A stretch of 64,000 nucleotides of DNA from Eumeta japonica. Its lineage: Eukaryota; Arthropoda; Insecta; Lepidoptera; Psychidae. The position numbers and the translations under genes were made by a program. The stretch is taken from positions 246,734 to 310,733 of the forward strand of contig BGZK01000700.1 of NCBI GenBank assembly GCA_005406025.1. Reading direction: 5' to 3'. The notes beneath the pieces were generated by a model. The model worked only from the letters and a program-made list of their open reading frames with translations, did no database searches and had not been told where the DNA came from. This document shows, one piece after another, positions 12,618 through 27,600 of this stretch; the stretch's first letter is position 1, and every line of letters starts with the position of its first letter.

Positions 12618-15600
12618 ATGAAATTAAAAAAATCCAAAGTTGATCATGAGGTTAATGTCATATCGAAATATCATTAATAACAGTACATATCTGAATCAAA
12701 CAATTATAGTATTAGATTATTCTTGATTTGTTCTTACTAGGAAGTTGCTGCTCCCCAAGCAGAAATAATAGAAGCAGATCAGTACAAACGGACATATTTC
12801 GGGCCAGATGAACCGACACTCGAATTAGAATGTTGGGAAGAAGAACTATCAGAAGCACAACTTCAAGCTTATAAGATAGCTGATGATGAATATAAAAGTA
12901 TTCAGAACAAATTGGATGCTATTGTTAAAGATACTGGTGGTGAGATAGTGTATAATGGAGACCAGTTTACGGCATATCAGCTACTGGGAAAGTAAGCAGA
13001 TGAACACTTGCAATTCTTTTGCTGTATTTTATTCTATTACATAGATTTTCATGACATAGATATTCAAAGTGTTAGAAATTAAACCTTAAATTTTTTGGAA
13101 TCAACTTATATTCTTTATCTAATCCACATTTTCTTTAGTGACTAGAATGCTACAGTAATACTTTTATTTATATGTTCAATTATGTATTTTTTGAAAATAC
13201 ATAATTTTTTTGATTTTATTAAAATGTGATTTTAGAAATTGTGGGAAATCTCAAAAATCAATCAAATGTGACCAAAATTAAGTCACAGAATTACTGAGTT
13301 GTAAGATTCCTATATTTATGTTGATGAAATTCCGATCTGCCTCAGACATCTTTGACTTGCATTGGATTAATTTAGGCAGGATTAAGACAAAAAATTGAAC
13401 TAGAGATTGCGAGTTACAAGTGCTATATGATTTGTAATTTTATTAAGAGGATGTAAGGTTGTTTTTTCTGCACTGTTTTTGTTTTGCTTGGCACCACATT
13501 CTGACTCATTTACAAAATGTCTAAAATTATATAATAATGTTTATTCAAAATTTGGCACTGCAGGCATAGGTTATCCACTGAATGAGTGATTGATTTAACT
13601 AACAAGGAATATAGTATTACTTTAGACTTATTTTTCATCTAAATTCGATGTAGTTGTAAAGTTCCAAATAAAATTGGACATTATTTTGCTTACATGTAAA
13701 TGTGTAACATGATGTGATTTGGCCATACCATACTTTTATAACATTATAATTAAATAATGTAGGTAAAAACATAATAATATGTGCCTAAGTTTGCATAATG
13801 TATTAAACAAAATAGTACCAATATCATCAAATATTGTATGAACAAAATTCAGTATATCTCGTATTACATGAATGATATAGTATCAATATGATTACGTTTT
13901 CACATGAATGAAAATTGTTCTATCATCACATGTAGTGATGATAGAACACTATGTCGAAGTGTGCTACGACTGTGAGTGAGAGACATGAGTAGTGTGATGT
14001 AATATTATATTACCGTTTGATGGCACTATTTTGTGCTTGACTAATTGATAGCTATTGTAACATAAATAAATTACCATAGAGTATAATTAAAATGAAAATT
14101 CATTATTCTTTATTTGAATCATAGTAATGTATAAGACAAGATCAATACCCAAGCATTCTACATCCATGTGATCTGCCTCACAACACTCCTGATATTTTTT
14201 ATAGTGCTAAAATTTTTGTGTTACCAAATAACTGCAGGTGATGTAAATGTTTATGATAATCACCCTTTCGTTTCTTTTACTTTCATTGTCTTTTTTCACT
14301 TCAATCACTACAGTATTTAGGTATTTAAAAATGTATTTCAGGCTTACATATGTGACTTAAATTATAAGCCTTAAAGTTGGTAACAATTTTGTTTCCAGGC
14401 AACCTGTTTTAAAGGATTTAGAAAAGCAAAGTGCTGAGATCCTAAGATCACGGTCTAGATCTATATCTGTATCTAAAGAACCAAAGCCTGTGCGTACTAG
14501 AGGTAATGTTTGATTTTGCTGCATTATAATTATTCTTTTAGTATTTCTTCATCTCACTGTTCAAATATGACTGAAAAACTATTATTAACCCAACAATAAA
14601 ATTAATGAATAAATCAAATTCAATCCACATTATTTATTTATTTATTGTTTTAAAAAAATGTATGCTTCAGTTCTGTTATCTTTGTCTGACATTTTAGCTG
14701 TTCAAATATTTCTATTGTATTTTTTATATATACATTGTATTAATTTCTTGAAGATCATCTTGCTCAAACAAAAGGTGTTTTTGTAAGGTAATTTTGCTGT
14801 ATCTGAAATGAATGTATAACTACCTAAAGATAATAAAAAGGCAATAGATATACAAACAATTATGCTTTTATTAGAATTACATTTCTTAGATTTTATTGCA
14901 ATATGTAGGATGCCAACAGTGGAGTTAAACAAAAGAACATTTGCCATTTCAGTTCTTATCAATTTCCTCAACTTAGAAAGTGTTTTTAAAACTGTAAATC
15001 ATTAGTAATCCACCTAAAATGTTATGTTTATTGGTATATAATGAGGTATTATTGTCCCTATTTTGAGTGAGTATGAAGCTGCATAGAGTGTAACAAGGTT
15101 AACCAACAAAAGTCAAGTAATTTCAATATTTTGGGGAATTTATTTTTAATTTGGATAGTGTTTAACAGTTTTTACATTATAATATTTAATGCAATAGGTG
15201 TTTGACACAATCAGTTTTGCTCCATGATAAAATGGCATCATTGATATTTTCATGATTATATTTACATTTTTTGGTTGGAAATGTCTTTCTTTTCAGCATT
15301 TTCTATAGAAAAGAAGAAGTATATTTATGCTAATTATTTTTATTACCAAATCTGAAAAATCTGAAAATATACACATTATTATTATATTTTAATAAATTTA
15401 AAAATGGTCACATGCAAGACTTACTAACAATTGTGAAAGATGGTGCTGACAACATTCAATAAACATTTCATAAGTATATAACAATTTATTCATTTGATTA
15501 GGTCGGCCAAAGGGTGTGAAGAACAAGAAAGAAGAAAAATCATATTCTCCATCTCCAGAACCACCCAGTCCTGAACCTCGACCCAAAAAGAAACATAAAA

Positions 15601-18600
15601 AAGATAAGGAGCAAAAAAAGGAAAAAGAAAAGGAAAAAGAAAAAGAAAAGGAACAGGAAAAAAAAGACTCCACAAAAACAAAAGATAAGACTATCACGCC
15701 TTCAAGTAAGTTTTTGCCTACATTCATTTAAATTGAAAGACAATATGTATTCTATTATTATTAAGTTTTTGATGCAATAATTTAATTATATAAAGCATAT
15801 TCTATCAGTCATACAGAAAAAATAAAGATATTGTTTTATAAATAGGTAGTGACTCTTGATAATCCCTACAAGATATTTCATGTATGTCTTCGCAAATTTC
15901 AAGCCATGTTATTGCCTTTGTCGATGGTCATATTAGTATGTACGTAAATGGTAATTAAATAATTGCATGTGCTGTTTTCAAGTCAAGTCTGATCAAAGTT
16001 TTATGACTTAAAATTTAGTAATAATAGTGTCTGAACCATTTATCTGTTTACAACGTCCATCCTACAAGGTATTACAGTCTGTGAGAACTCATTTGAAACA
16101 TCGGAAATGGCGACAGCAAATATTGGCATCCGAAGACACATTAGCATTATCGAAGATTTAGTGCTTAGATCTACATAGAGCAATAACATATTTTTAATTT
16201 CAATATGTATTTATAATTATATTGTTTTATTTGTCTTCTTCCATTTCACTGTTGCTATCAATAAAATCTTCATCATCAGAACTGGCATTTGGATGCTTGC
16301 CTGCAACATGCATTAACATGCAGCATGCAACCCACCGATGACCCTCGAATCTGCCTCTCCACTACGTATCTCTATCCAAATGAATGAATATTGATTCCAG
16401 AGGATTGACAGATATCGAACACCTAAGCAAGTGTTATTTATTTTTATAATTATCTTATTCCGCTAACTATTAAATTGTTAATTCTATGTACATTTCATGC
16501 CAACCAGGCATATTCTCAGGAAATTGCCGACAGTCACATCCACCAGGGTGGCATTTGGATTTATTATAAGTTCTTCTAAATATTCATCCAATCCAATTTC
16601 TTTTTGCCTTACTCCTTTTCATATTTGATTGCATGCGTGCATGTTTTCTTCCAAGTATCGATGCTGATATCAATTTTTTCTAGTAATAGACCTTTTATTG
16701 TATTTAAATTCATACTAATATTTTTTTGGTTACATATCCTTTTAGTTGAGCCCAAATATTTTCTATCAGATTCAAATCCAGATGATAAGGAGGCAAACGC
16801 AATACTGAATGTCCATGTTCTTTTAATATTTTGTTGATTGCGTATTCAATATATTTCTGTTTGTGATGACAAATTATTTCATAAAGTTGTCGTTTCATAA
16901 CTTGTCATCGTCGTCATTGTCGTCATCAATACTATATTGTGCTTATTTAACCAATTAATCTTGTCACTTTTTTTCTAATTTGAGTTTGAAGCTTTTTCAA
17001 CATACTTGTGATAAGGCACATTATCAACAATGAGAACTGTTTCCTTTGGTAGATTTGGTATGAGCTTGTTATGAAGCCAAATAACATAATCTTCATAGTT
17101 TGTCTCATTATGATAATGTCTTTTTGTGTCTGAAAATTTATACATTAGGAGTGCAGCTGGAATGAATCTGTTTTTGTTCCCGGTGTGTGTAATAATTAGG
17201 AGCACCCCCTTTGAAATTGGTTTTATGAGATCATTGTCGAATCAGACCAATCCTATTCCTTCATATATGAGATATATATATATATATATATATACGATTC
17301 ATTCATATAGACTATATGTTTGTTCATACTTCTAAGTTTCCTAATAGTATTGATATATTTTTGAAGCAAATATCATGTTTATTTATTAGAACACTGCGGT
17401 TATTTTTAGTTCTTTCGACGCGAAATCCAAGTTGCTTTAGAACTTTTCGCAATGTAAATTTAGAACCTTTAAAGTCAATTGCTTCAAGCAATTTCTTTCA
17501 TAAGTATTTTATTGTTAGATGTTCTTTATAAGGTAAATGAAAATCATACACCACGTTTCTTATGATGTTCTAATCAAAATCATCAAGCTGTAGACAGTGC
17601 CCTTTTTTGGTTTACTTTTCATAGTACTGGTGAGTGAAGTTAATGGACCTTGTACATCTTTTTCACATAGAATCCTATTTAAGGTACTATGTGAAATTCC
17701 TGTGGCTTTGATCACTCATTCCTGCACTTTATTAAAATATTTATATTTATGGGATTTTTTAAACTTTTTAGATTCTTCTAAAAAATAATTATCAACATTG
17801 TGCAAATTCTCTCGAGCTTGAGACTTTATGGGTTTTCCACACTTGAAATTTAAATTTGCCATAATAAATAACACTAATTTAAAAACATTCATATTACAAT
17901 TACAACAAATTTTTCTTTTAATTCAAAAAAATTAATAAACAAATATTTACCTGTGAAAGTAACAACTCTATATTACAGTTGAACCTCGATAAGTTAAAGT
18001 CCAAGGGAAACACAAAATATTTTAAGTTATAGAGGTTTTAAGTTATCAAGGGTCTATGTTAGGGATAGTTTAATATAGAGGTAGGTATGTAAATATGTAT
18101 GTACCCTTGTTCCACCCTTTATCAGCGTATGTAAGTGTTGTTAGTTTTCTTTTTGAACTCATTTTAAGCCAATTTTATCACACAGTAAGTAAAGCGATGT
18201 TCCCAGGAAAATGATCAAAAACTTATGATCCAAGGCTTACTTATGTCTTAAGGCTAACGGCCGCAAAGCTTTAAAGAATTTCGAAGAAGCAAACAATAGG
18301 TGACATGTATTGTTTACGTTAACAATTTAACTAGTGAACACGTGCAAGCAATAAATACCGAAACCTTTTGTTTTGCACACTCTTTCAAAATGACTCATTG
18401 ATAAACAATTTAATGTTATAGAGGTTGTGAAAACATTTCTTTAAGTTACTGAGGGCCAATACAGAGATTACTAATTTAAGTTATAGAGGTTGCGTATTTT
18501 AAGTTATAGAGGTTTTGGGCTCTGATGGGAAGGGAACATATTATTTTTGAAGTTATAGAGGTTTTTAAGTTACCGAGGTTTGAGTTATCGAGGTTCTACT

Positions 18601-21600
18601 GTATATATTTTCCAATTCGTGATAACACATCTACTATCTCTTTTTTTCAAATGCTTACTGATCATTCTGTCCATCACAAAACATCGGCTGATCACAATGA
18701 CCGTTGTTAAAAACAGTGCTAATTGAAGTTAATTGTTAAAGCATTCTTGTACTTACGCCTTCGGTATACGATATATATTAGAATACTTCTCGCATACTAT
18801 GATAATATATTGTAGGACAGACTGAAAATGTTTCTGACAAAAACAAAACTACTATTTATTCCCAAAATCATCTGCACATTTATACTAATGACCTGATTCT
18901 AAAATTATTTTACTTCTAGAAAGCTACACTGTCCATGACTAGATTTCTATTTATAGCATTTTTGAGAGGTGAACTAGCTTGCGAGCAACCAAAAAGTAGA
19001 TTATCATTGCCACTCATGGACATTCGCAACTCGTGGATATCTGATATGAATATCACATCTGATAGAGGGAGAGAATAGGCTACTAACATTTGCCCCCGGC
19101 TCCATCCACATATTTGTACTACTAAAGATAATCTAAAAATTACTTCACTCAGACAGTCAAACTGAATTGTTCCTCAATTATTTTGTTGAAACAGTTTACT
19201 TTGTCATTAATACTAAACAGCTTGTATATATCTATCAATTTGATACCCAAGAAATGTCTATTCAATGCTGTACAATTAGTGCTTCTGAATGCATAAGCCA
19301 AAAAATCATTCTGCCTCAGGTTTAAACAAATTTTAAATTATACACCTATAAGGCAGAGTGATATTTGTGTTTGCCGATAATAATAGGTGTCTTATTAACT
19401 GAAATATTCAGACCACTAAAGTATATGTCAGAAATCATTTCACGATCAGAACAGGTGTTGTTAAGTTGAAAGCGTCAAGAAAGAAGAAACTTTTCAGTCA
19501 GCAATATTTCACACTTTTCGTGAACTACTATAAACATTGTAATTACTAATTATCATGAACCCAAAATTTACTTTGTTTTTAATTAAGATATGATTACTAA
19601 ATTACTAAACTATATAATAAATACAAGATTGTGAAGGAATGTATGCAAATCTAAAAATATAATCACATACTATATCTTTAATTCTAAGAGAAACCTGCTC
19701 CAGATGGCCATGATTTATTTCGAGTGATACAGTGCTTGACAACAAAAAAACTCAATTACTTCACCACACATTATATATAGATGAGTGCAATCTCTGAATT
19801 GAATGAATGACTCTGGAATATGTAATATATCACATTGAAAATGTTCTGTTTATGTTAATAGTATACTAGTAGATCCAATGCTTTAACCATCTGGAAAGAA
19901 TCAATGAAAGTAGAAAAAAAGAAATCTATATAGAGAAGGCGGGAAAAGGCCGCAAGGGATGCCCTAGAAAATCTTATGCAGACTCAAATTGGTATCATAT
20001 TAAAAAGGGTCAAATTTTAAACCCACAATCGATAAATTTGCATTAAACAATTATTGCATATCTCTCTTGATTCATTGGTATCAGTGCAACAAAAAAATAT
20101 GTAAAGACAATATTTTGTGGAGGTTTGTTGTCTCTGCCTAGTCTTTAGAGGAGAAGGTGTGGGTTTAAAAAAAAATATAGTAGAAGTTGGCTGACCTGTA
20201 TACTTTCTGTGGCTACAAAACACTATTGAAATCACAATTCTAAGAACATTGCCGATATACGTGATTATCTTGTCTATTATATCATTTTTATTCAATGCCT
20301 TCAATTCATTAGGTAGAATGGTTTACCCAGTGAATTTCTGCAGATATTTTTTGTGCCCAAGCCAGATCTTCTCTAAAGTTTAATTTTTTGTTGTAACATA
20401 AAGTTTGGTTTTGTATATTTTATACAGACAGTGCATCAACAATCATCAGCAGACAACATATCCCCTTAGTAGAGTGCATACTTGCATAATTTTACAGTTG
20501 GAAAAATAACAGAATTCTGAAGTAGCAGCAAATTAGCAAATATTTCACAATTCTTACCCAACCCATCTGTTCCTCGACTCAAGAAAGGTTGAGAACCTGG
20601 ACATATCTTTCAAGTTTTCTTCTTTAGAAAGTTTCCACAATATTATTATCAACTCTGAGATAGCATAATCTAATATTTTCTATTCAGTTTCCAAAGGACA
20701 CTATCCAGTGATGTAAAGCAAATTGTTTCAATGTTATTATTATTAATTAAAATATCATCACAAACAACTTCACTACCTTACTTTTGTAAATCAACTTCTT
20801 AAGAGGTTGTTTTGTTTTTACTTTTCACAACTGTTTTTAATTCTTCAATACCTGAGCATATACAGTGAATTCAACCATACATTCAAACACAAAATATTAG
20901 ATACATTTTCTTTAACCGTCTCAGCAGAAACACCATATGTGTATTTCTTAGATACCATTACAGAAAAATTCTCAATATCTAATTATAAAGCTCCAGTATA
21001 TTTTTTAGTTATTTTATTGCTTAAATATCGACAAAGTTATTGAAAATACTTTAAGATGTAGAATTATAGTACACGCCCAGGAAAGAAGTGTCAAATATTG
21101 ATGGCCAGACCATAGAAAAAAAAAAAAAATTCTATAGTTATATGCTCTAAAGGAACATGATGTTAACAATAAAGTAATTGTATACTATAGTGTTAATAAT
21201 TGTATTTCATTAAACCTTAAAAAAATGGCATGTTTACTAAGGTTATTGATATACATAACTGTTATTATATTAAAAAAAGCATTTTAATATATAAAAATGA
21301 ATATTTCTTTGTATATTTGTCACCTATGAGGTTCTAAACAATTGATCCAATTATAATGAAACTTTGATGATACTTGTATACATGCCTGAGAAGATTTCTG
21401 AAAAAAAATATTGTTTTTGTCCCTGGTTTCATCTGCATATTGTACTACTAAACCGAACTACTGAATTTATTCTAAAAATTCTTTCACTAATTTATAGTTT
21501 TTTCTATTTCTTAGTTGCTTAAGATTAAGTTGCTAATATTTACCCCCAGTTTCATCCATGTATCTATATTCCCAAATCAATTGTAAAAATTCTATAACTC

Positions 21601-24600
21601 AAGAAGCTCTACTATCCCAGAGTAATATAGCTTTTTTTTTTTATTTTGATTCTATCATTTGCCCCCTGGCTTCTTCCAAATTAAAACTGCGACAGATAGT
21701 GAGATTTCAATTAAATCAAGGCGGAAAGTAAGATGAAAATTAAAAGTGGAATCGGGACTGAAATTGAAAACAGGACTTGGGAAAATAAGTGTGGGATCAG
21801 GATCAAAGTCAAAGTGTAGCCGAGATCAGAATTGAAAGCGAGACTTGAATTAAAATTGACCTGGGTTAGGTCTGATGAGTGTAGTTAACACTATGGGCAT
21901 CTATAGCAATTGACACCTTTTGATGAGTGAATATGGGTATGAATGATGCTCGAAGTAGCTAAGGCTATTTCTACACCATAGGAAACATGAAGCAATACCA
22001 CATACAAAAGGTTATGATATTTTTTAAACCATGGTATTGGTAGTGTTTTTGACTACAAATTAAATTACCATATTTTATATTACTGGTTTTTTTTAAATTC
22101 TTAATTTCTATTTGTGTGATTCAAATCATTAAAAATATGTTTTTAAGCATTGCAGTAGTATCTATTCAAATATATTTTTATGTTTACTATTAGTATGTAG
22201 CATATAAAATTCTTTTATGGAATGTTATAGTGTGCCTTAAATGATTATGAAGGTAAATTATTGTTTATTTTTAGATGTACACAGTGTTGTTACTAATGTG
22301 AGGCCTTCAGAAGCAACTGCAATTGGTGGCCTTTCAACAGGTGGCTCATCAAAATCTACTCCCATTGTAGACCTGACTAAAGATGATGGAAACAAAAATG
22401 TAGCAGATTCTCGTGAAGTCTCGTTTAATAAATTACAAGGTTCTCATCATTATTAATATTAATAGCAATAAATGATTAAAGCTATATAAATATCTGTAAA
22501 ATTATGTTATATAGTACAATGTTTATAATGTATCTTTTACTTTAAACTAGAAGTGAGATACTGCTATGAATGGGATATTGTTAGTTCATTTTATTTAATG
22601 TATGCATTTAGAAAAGCTCATATATTTATATGAGATTTAAATTTTGTCTATGATTTTTCATGTGCTAGAATAGAATGTGAGAATCAGCAATATTGTTTCA
22701 GGACAAAAAACAGTGCGCGCACTTAAGTATGCACGTGAGAAGTTATGCTTCTTTGGCGTAATTAAAAAAATATTTTTAATTGCTTTTAAATAATCAATTA
22801 CTATAAAATAATAAAGGGACTGGAGTAGGAGAGTCAATACGGTTGATAAAATTTCTTTTCAATTGAAATCATAACAATTATTAAGTGAAAAATTGGGTTA
22901 TGTTAATGTTATTTTGCTGCCATCTTCCATTTTGTATTCAGCTACACAAAAGGCATCAACTGATGTCACTATTAAACGTCTTAATTTTGCCTGTCTAACA
23001 GTAATATGAATATTCAAAGTAATTATATATAAAAAATCATTCTCATCGTTTTTTCATAACTCGAAAGTATAACTTCAAAAATATAATTATCTATTTGCTG
23101 AACAAAAAATTAACAATTTCTAAGATTCACCTCTGATGAAGATCTAATACTAAAATTAGAGATTTAACAAGTTTTGTTTCCTGTTTCTTTTTTACAAAAT
23201 TTTAATGTAATATGGGACAACTGTGCCTGTTTTTTATTATATGTACCATGTAATTTTATACAAAATTAAAATGGAACCATTCAAAAAGCATTACATTATA
23301 TACTTGTGTAATTGATTACTTCGATATTTAGTGCATTTGAATTTTATTTTTAATTATATTAAAGTATAAAATTTATACTATTCAGTCCAGATTTTTAGAA
23401 AACAACTATCTTATTATTTATTAGCCATTATCCTCTTAAAACAGGTAAAGTTGTAAAGTCTGTAAGCATTTGGATTAATGGATGTCTCATTCTACCTTCA
23501 GCATTTGTTGAAGTTATGGTTAAGATGATAACTAATTTTGAACACAGGAAAATTTTTGAGACTAAATTCATACAAAAAATTATTATAAAAAACTTATCAT
23601 CTTGCTACAGAGCATTTTTATATGTGAGGGTAATCACATTCTTTTAAAAGACAATTAGTTCTAAATTTTATTATGAATGAAGCATTTTTTGTTTATTTCT
23701 AATAAATGGACTTTTTATATTCATGATTTATTTTAATCCAAAATCATATCAATATCAAAAATGTTTTCATGTTTTTATATGTCATATAATAAAATTTTAG
23801 GTAAGACATTCCCATCCTTGGTCGTGGTGGCTCGACCGTACCTCCGTTCTAAAGATGCGCCGCCACCCTCGGACCGCTCAGCTTTGGATAGCAAAGTAAA
23901 GTCAGTTTTGATGCACACACCAACCAAATTTACTGAATGGCTCATCCAACAAGGACTGGTAAGATCTGAACAATGGTGTGCAGTACATTCAGGGAACAAA
24001 CTTAAGCTTGGTGAGACAATTTAAATATTCTTTAGAGTATTAAAATAGTTTAAAAATTCAAAAATTTACAGGATAAACATTTTTGTTTTATAATAAGCTA
24101 TCATGTCTAGGAAACAGTAGGACAATGCCACTTCATTGTGTAATGATGCAAATGATAAATGTTCTTATTTTCTCAGTTAAAAAATTGAATTTTCTTGTTT
24201 GCACATTTTCTAGAAATAATTTTTTAAGATTAGAATTATATCAAATATGTTCAAAATTTTTTCAGTTGTGGTTTATTTGTAATTTGTGTATTTTTATTTT
24301 ATAGTTTTCTTACTTTTTATTTCAGGAATGTACTCAGATGTGTCAAAATTTCCCTATTCAGGTGGTTATGTATGGATATCGGAATGTTGTCCTACCAGAT
24401 TTGTCTCAGTTTTCTGCAGTTCTATATTTGAAGGTGCTACTCATCCACCAAGTGTTCTATTAAAACTCATATACCATTGGGCTTGCCAGACTAATGTACA
24501 AAATGTTGTGCAATGGGTCAAAGTAGATAATTTATATGTAAAAGGTTTATTTACTTGGCTTCGTGCAGTGTGCACTTCTGCTATTCATCAGCATTTACCA

Positions 24601-27600
24601 CTTTTGGGAGGTTACAATAAAACAGTGGAAGTTGGTGTCATATCATTAGGTACTACAAGTCATGATGGCACACAGCGCCAAGTCAAAGTTGAAGTCCTTG
24701 GCGTTTTGGATCCTGCTGAAAAATTGGTAAATTGTAATTTATTTATGGTTTTAAGATCTTTTTTTTAAATATTTGTATTACTTTACATAAACTTGGGTTT
24801 CAGTTTCGTTGTGAATGAGTACAAATTACCATCTGGACATCGTTAGGAAAACTGAGGATCTGTAATTAGATTTCCACATAGTATGATATTTGCATATCTC
24901 TCTTGCTTCACTGACATCCATTATTCTTTTCATATAGGCTTGCCAGTTCCAGGTGATTAAAATTTGACCTGTTCTTTATATGCCATCAATGTGATCTGTA
25001 TAGGATTTTTTTTAGGGTGACTCTTGCCGACCTTTCCATCACATATACATATTTACTCTATAGATTTGTTTTGTCAGTCTACTTTTATTCATTGTTTGCA
25101 GATGGCCAAACCACTGCAACACACCTCTTTTTACTCTAGTCATTAAATCTTTCTAACCATGCCAATTTTCTGACATCACTGTGCTTAGATCTATCTTTCA
25201 AAGACACTCCACAAATATTATGCAGAAATTACATTTCCACTACATTGATTCTACTTTCATTTTTCTTCCATTGCACCCAACGTTCACTACCGTGTATATC
25301 AGGACCCCATTACAGATAGGCAATGAGTCGCTTGTCGTGAATTGCTTTTACTATTTATAATGGCAAGCAAGGCCACATTCACTTTATTTTTCGCTTTCAC
25401 TCTCCTTTCGATATCTCCATCATGTTTACCATCCTTTGTAAACAGACTACTTAATTATACAAATTCTTTCATTTGTTCGACTCACACCTTCTACATATAT
25501 AGCACATTCAGCTGTTCTTTCACCTCTTTCAAACACCATCACCTTAATCTTGCTGACATTTGCTTTCATACCTGTTTTCTTAACAGAGTCATTCATTTTA
25601 TTTCTTATTTCTTAACAGAATCTCAACTGCACAAACTGTTTCACTTGTTAAACACTCACCTTCTCTATATATCACATTCAGTCATACTTTCGCTTCTTTC
25701 AAACACCTTAATTTTGCTGAAATTAAAGTACATAACCTTAATTTTGCTGTCATTTACTTTCATGCTCCTTTTCTTAACATTTATTGTATTCTTTTGCAAT
25801 AGTATACAACAATATATATAAAAGAAATCATATTTGAGCATGATTGAAGCACCCAACAAAAAAACATTGTATTTTTTTACTAACAAGGGTGTATGAGAGT
25901 TTAATTTCTCTCAGCAGCGCCCAAGGTTAAAACATAGTATATATTTTCATGTTATTTGAATTTTATATATTTAATTACTCTAATTGTGAGTACAGTTGAA
26001 CCTCGATAAGTTAAAATCCAAGGGAAACACAAAATATTTTAAGTTATAAAGGTTTTAAGTTATCAAGGGTCTATATATGGTATGGATAATGGATAGGTTA
26101 ATATAGAGGTAGGTATGTACATATGTATGTATGTACCCTTGTTCCACCCTTTATCAGCGTATGTGAGTGTTGTTAGTTTTCTTTTTGAGCTCATTTTAAG
26201 GCAGTTTTATTACATAGTAAGTAAAGCGATGTTTCCAGGACAATGATCAAAAACTTATGATCCAAGGCTTACTTATGTTTTAAGGCTAACCGCTGCAAAG
26301 CTTTAAAGAATTTCGAAGAAGCAAACAATAGGTGACTTTTGTATTGTTTATGTTAACAATTTAACTAGTGAACACGTGCAAGCAAAAAATACCGAAACCT
26401 TTTGTTTTGCACACTCTTTAAAAATGACTCATTGACAAACAATTTTATGTTATAGAGGTTGTGGAAACATTTCTTTAAGTTACTGAGGACGAATACAGAG
26501 ATTACTTATTTAAGTTATAGAGGTTGCGTATTTTAAGTTATAGAGGTTTTGGGCTCTGATGGCAAGGGAACATATTATTTTTTGTAGTTATAGTGGTTTT
26601 AAGCTATTACATAGCTTCTATCGCGGGCCTTGAGCGTGGAGACCGAATCCAGAAATTCCGTAACGAAAATAACCTAACACCCCCCACTCCGACCGGCACA
26701 GCGGTGATACTTTTTACTTTTGCCATCTATCGATGAATAGCAGAACTTTTAATTACTTTTTTGAAATATCATGCTTGTCTCTTTAGTTCAGCAACTCGCC
26801 TCTAGGTGGCATTGGTTGTATCGACGTTACTGCGCATGCGTAATCCCCCTCTTCGCCCCGCAATCTGGTGAATCATGCCTGCTTAGAGTTTCGGCGTTAG
26901 GGCACCTCAAAAAAAATACTGCATAAATAAAATAAATAAATAATTATAATTGCATAAGTTGATAAAAAATACTATGCAATAGCTTTACCGCGGCAGTCCC
27001 CGAGTGCCACACGTGTTTTTTTAAGTTACCGAGGTTTGAGTTATTGAGGTTCTACTGTATCATTATTCCAGCAATTGTAATATTGTTCCAGATACGGCTT
27101 CGTGCAGTAGAGCCATTAACAGAGCATGAAAAAAATTACAAAAAGCGTTTTCAGAAAATTTTGGAGCCACTCCATACTTGGGTGCATCCTTCTTCTACTA
27201 TAATGACAGATTTGACAGTTGATAAGGGAACATTGTTGGCAATGGGATTCAAAACTGTTCATCAGTCATCATCCCAAACTGACCACTCTAAATACAGTAA
27301 TGCAAACATAATGGAATATTTAAGAAGAATTGTACCAAGAATGTTCCAGAACACTTTGTCTTTACTGTCTCGCCAGATCATACAACAGTTTCTTGATGAA
27401 TTAGTTTGGAGAGAGAAGTAAGTGTAATAAAAAGAGGTATTTGAAAATAAATAAGTTCATTTCAAATATGTTTATCAACAGCTATAAATAAAATAACCTC
27501 TCATTAATTGTTTCATTTCTTAATCAATTTTTATAAAACGGTTGTATATATATCTAATGTGTTTATCATATCTAGGTTTGGCATATCACCAGGCCAAGCT

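Noticed and set aside
15590..15670. Lys/Glu repeat as a simple-sequence artefact
   Set aside because: It lies in an in-phase exon with good splice sites and follows an AT-hook, so it is kept as coding low-complexity sequence.
25342..25821. A 159-residue plus-strand open frame
   Set aside because: It is the antisense of a decayed LINE fragment, rich in Ser/Phe/Leu/His without any domain.
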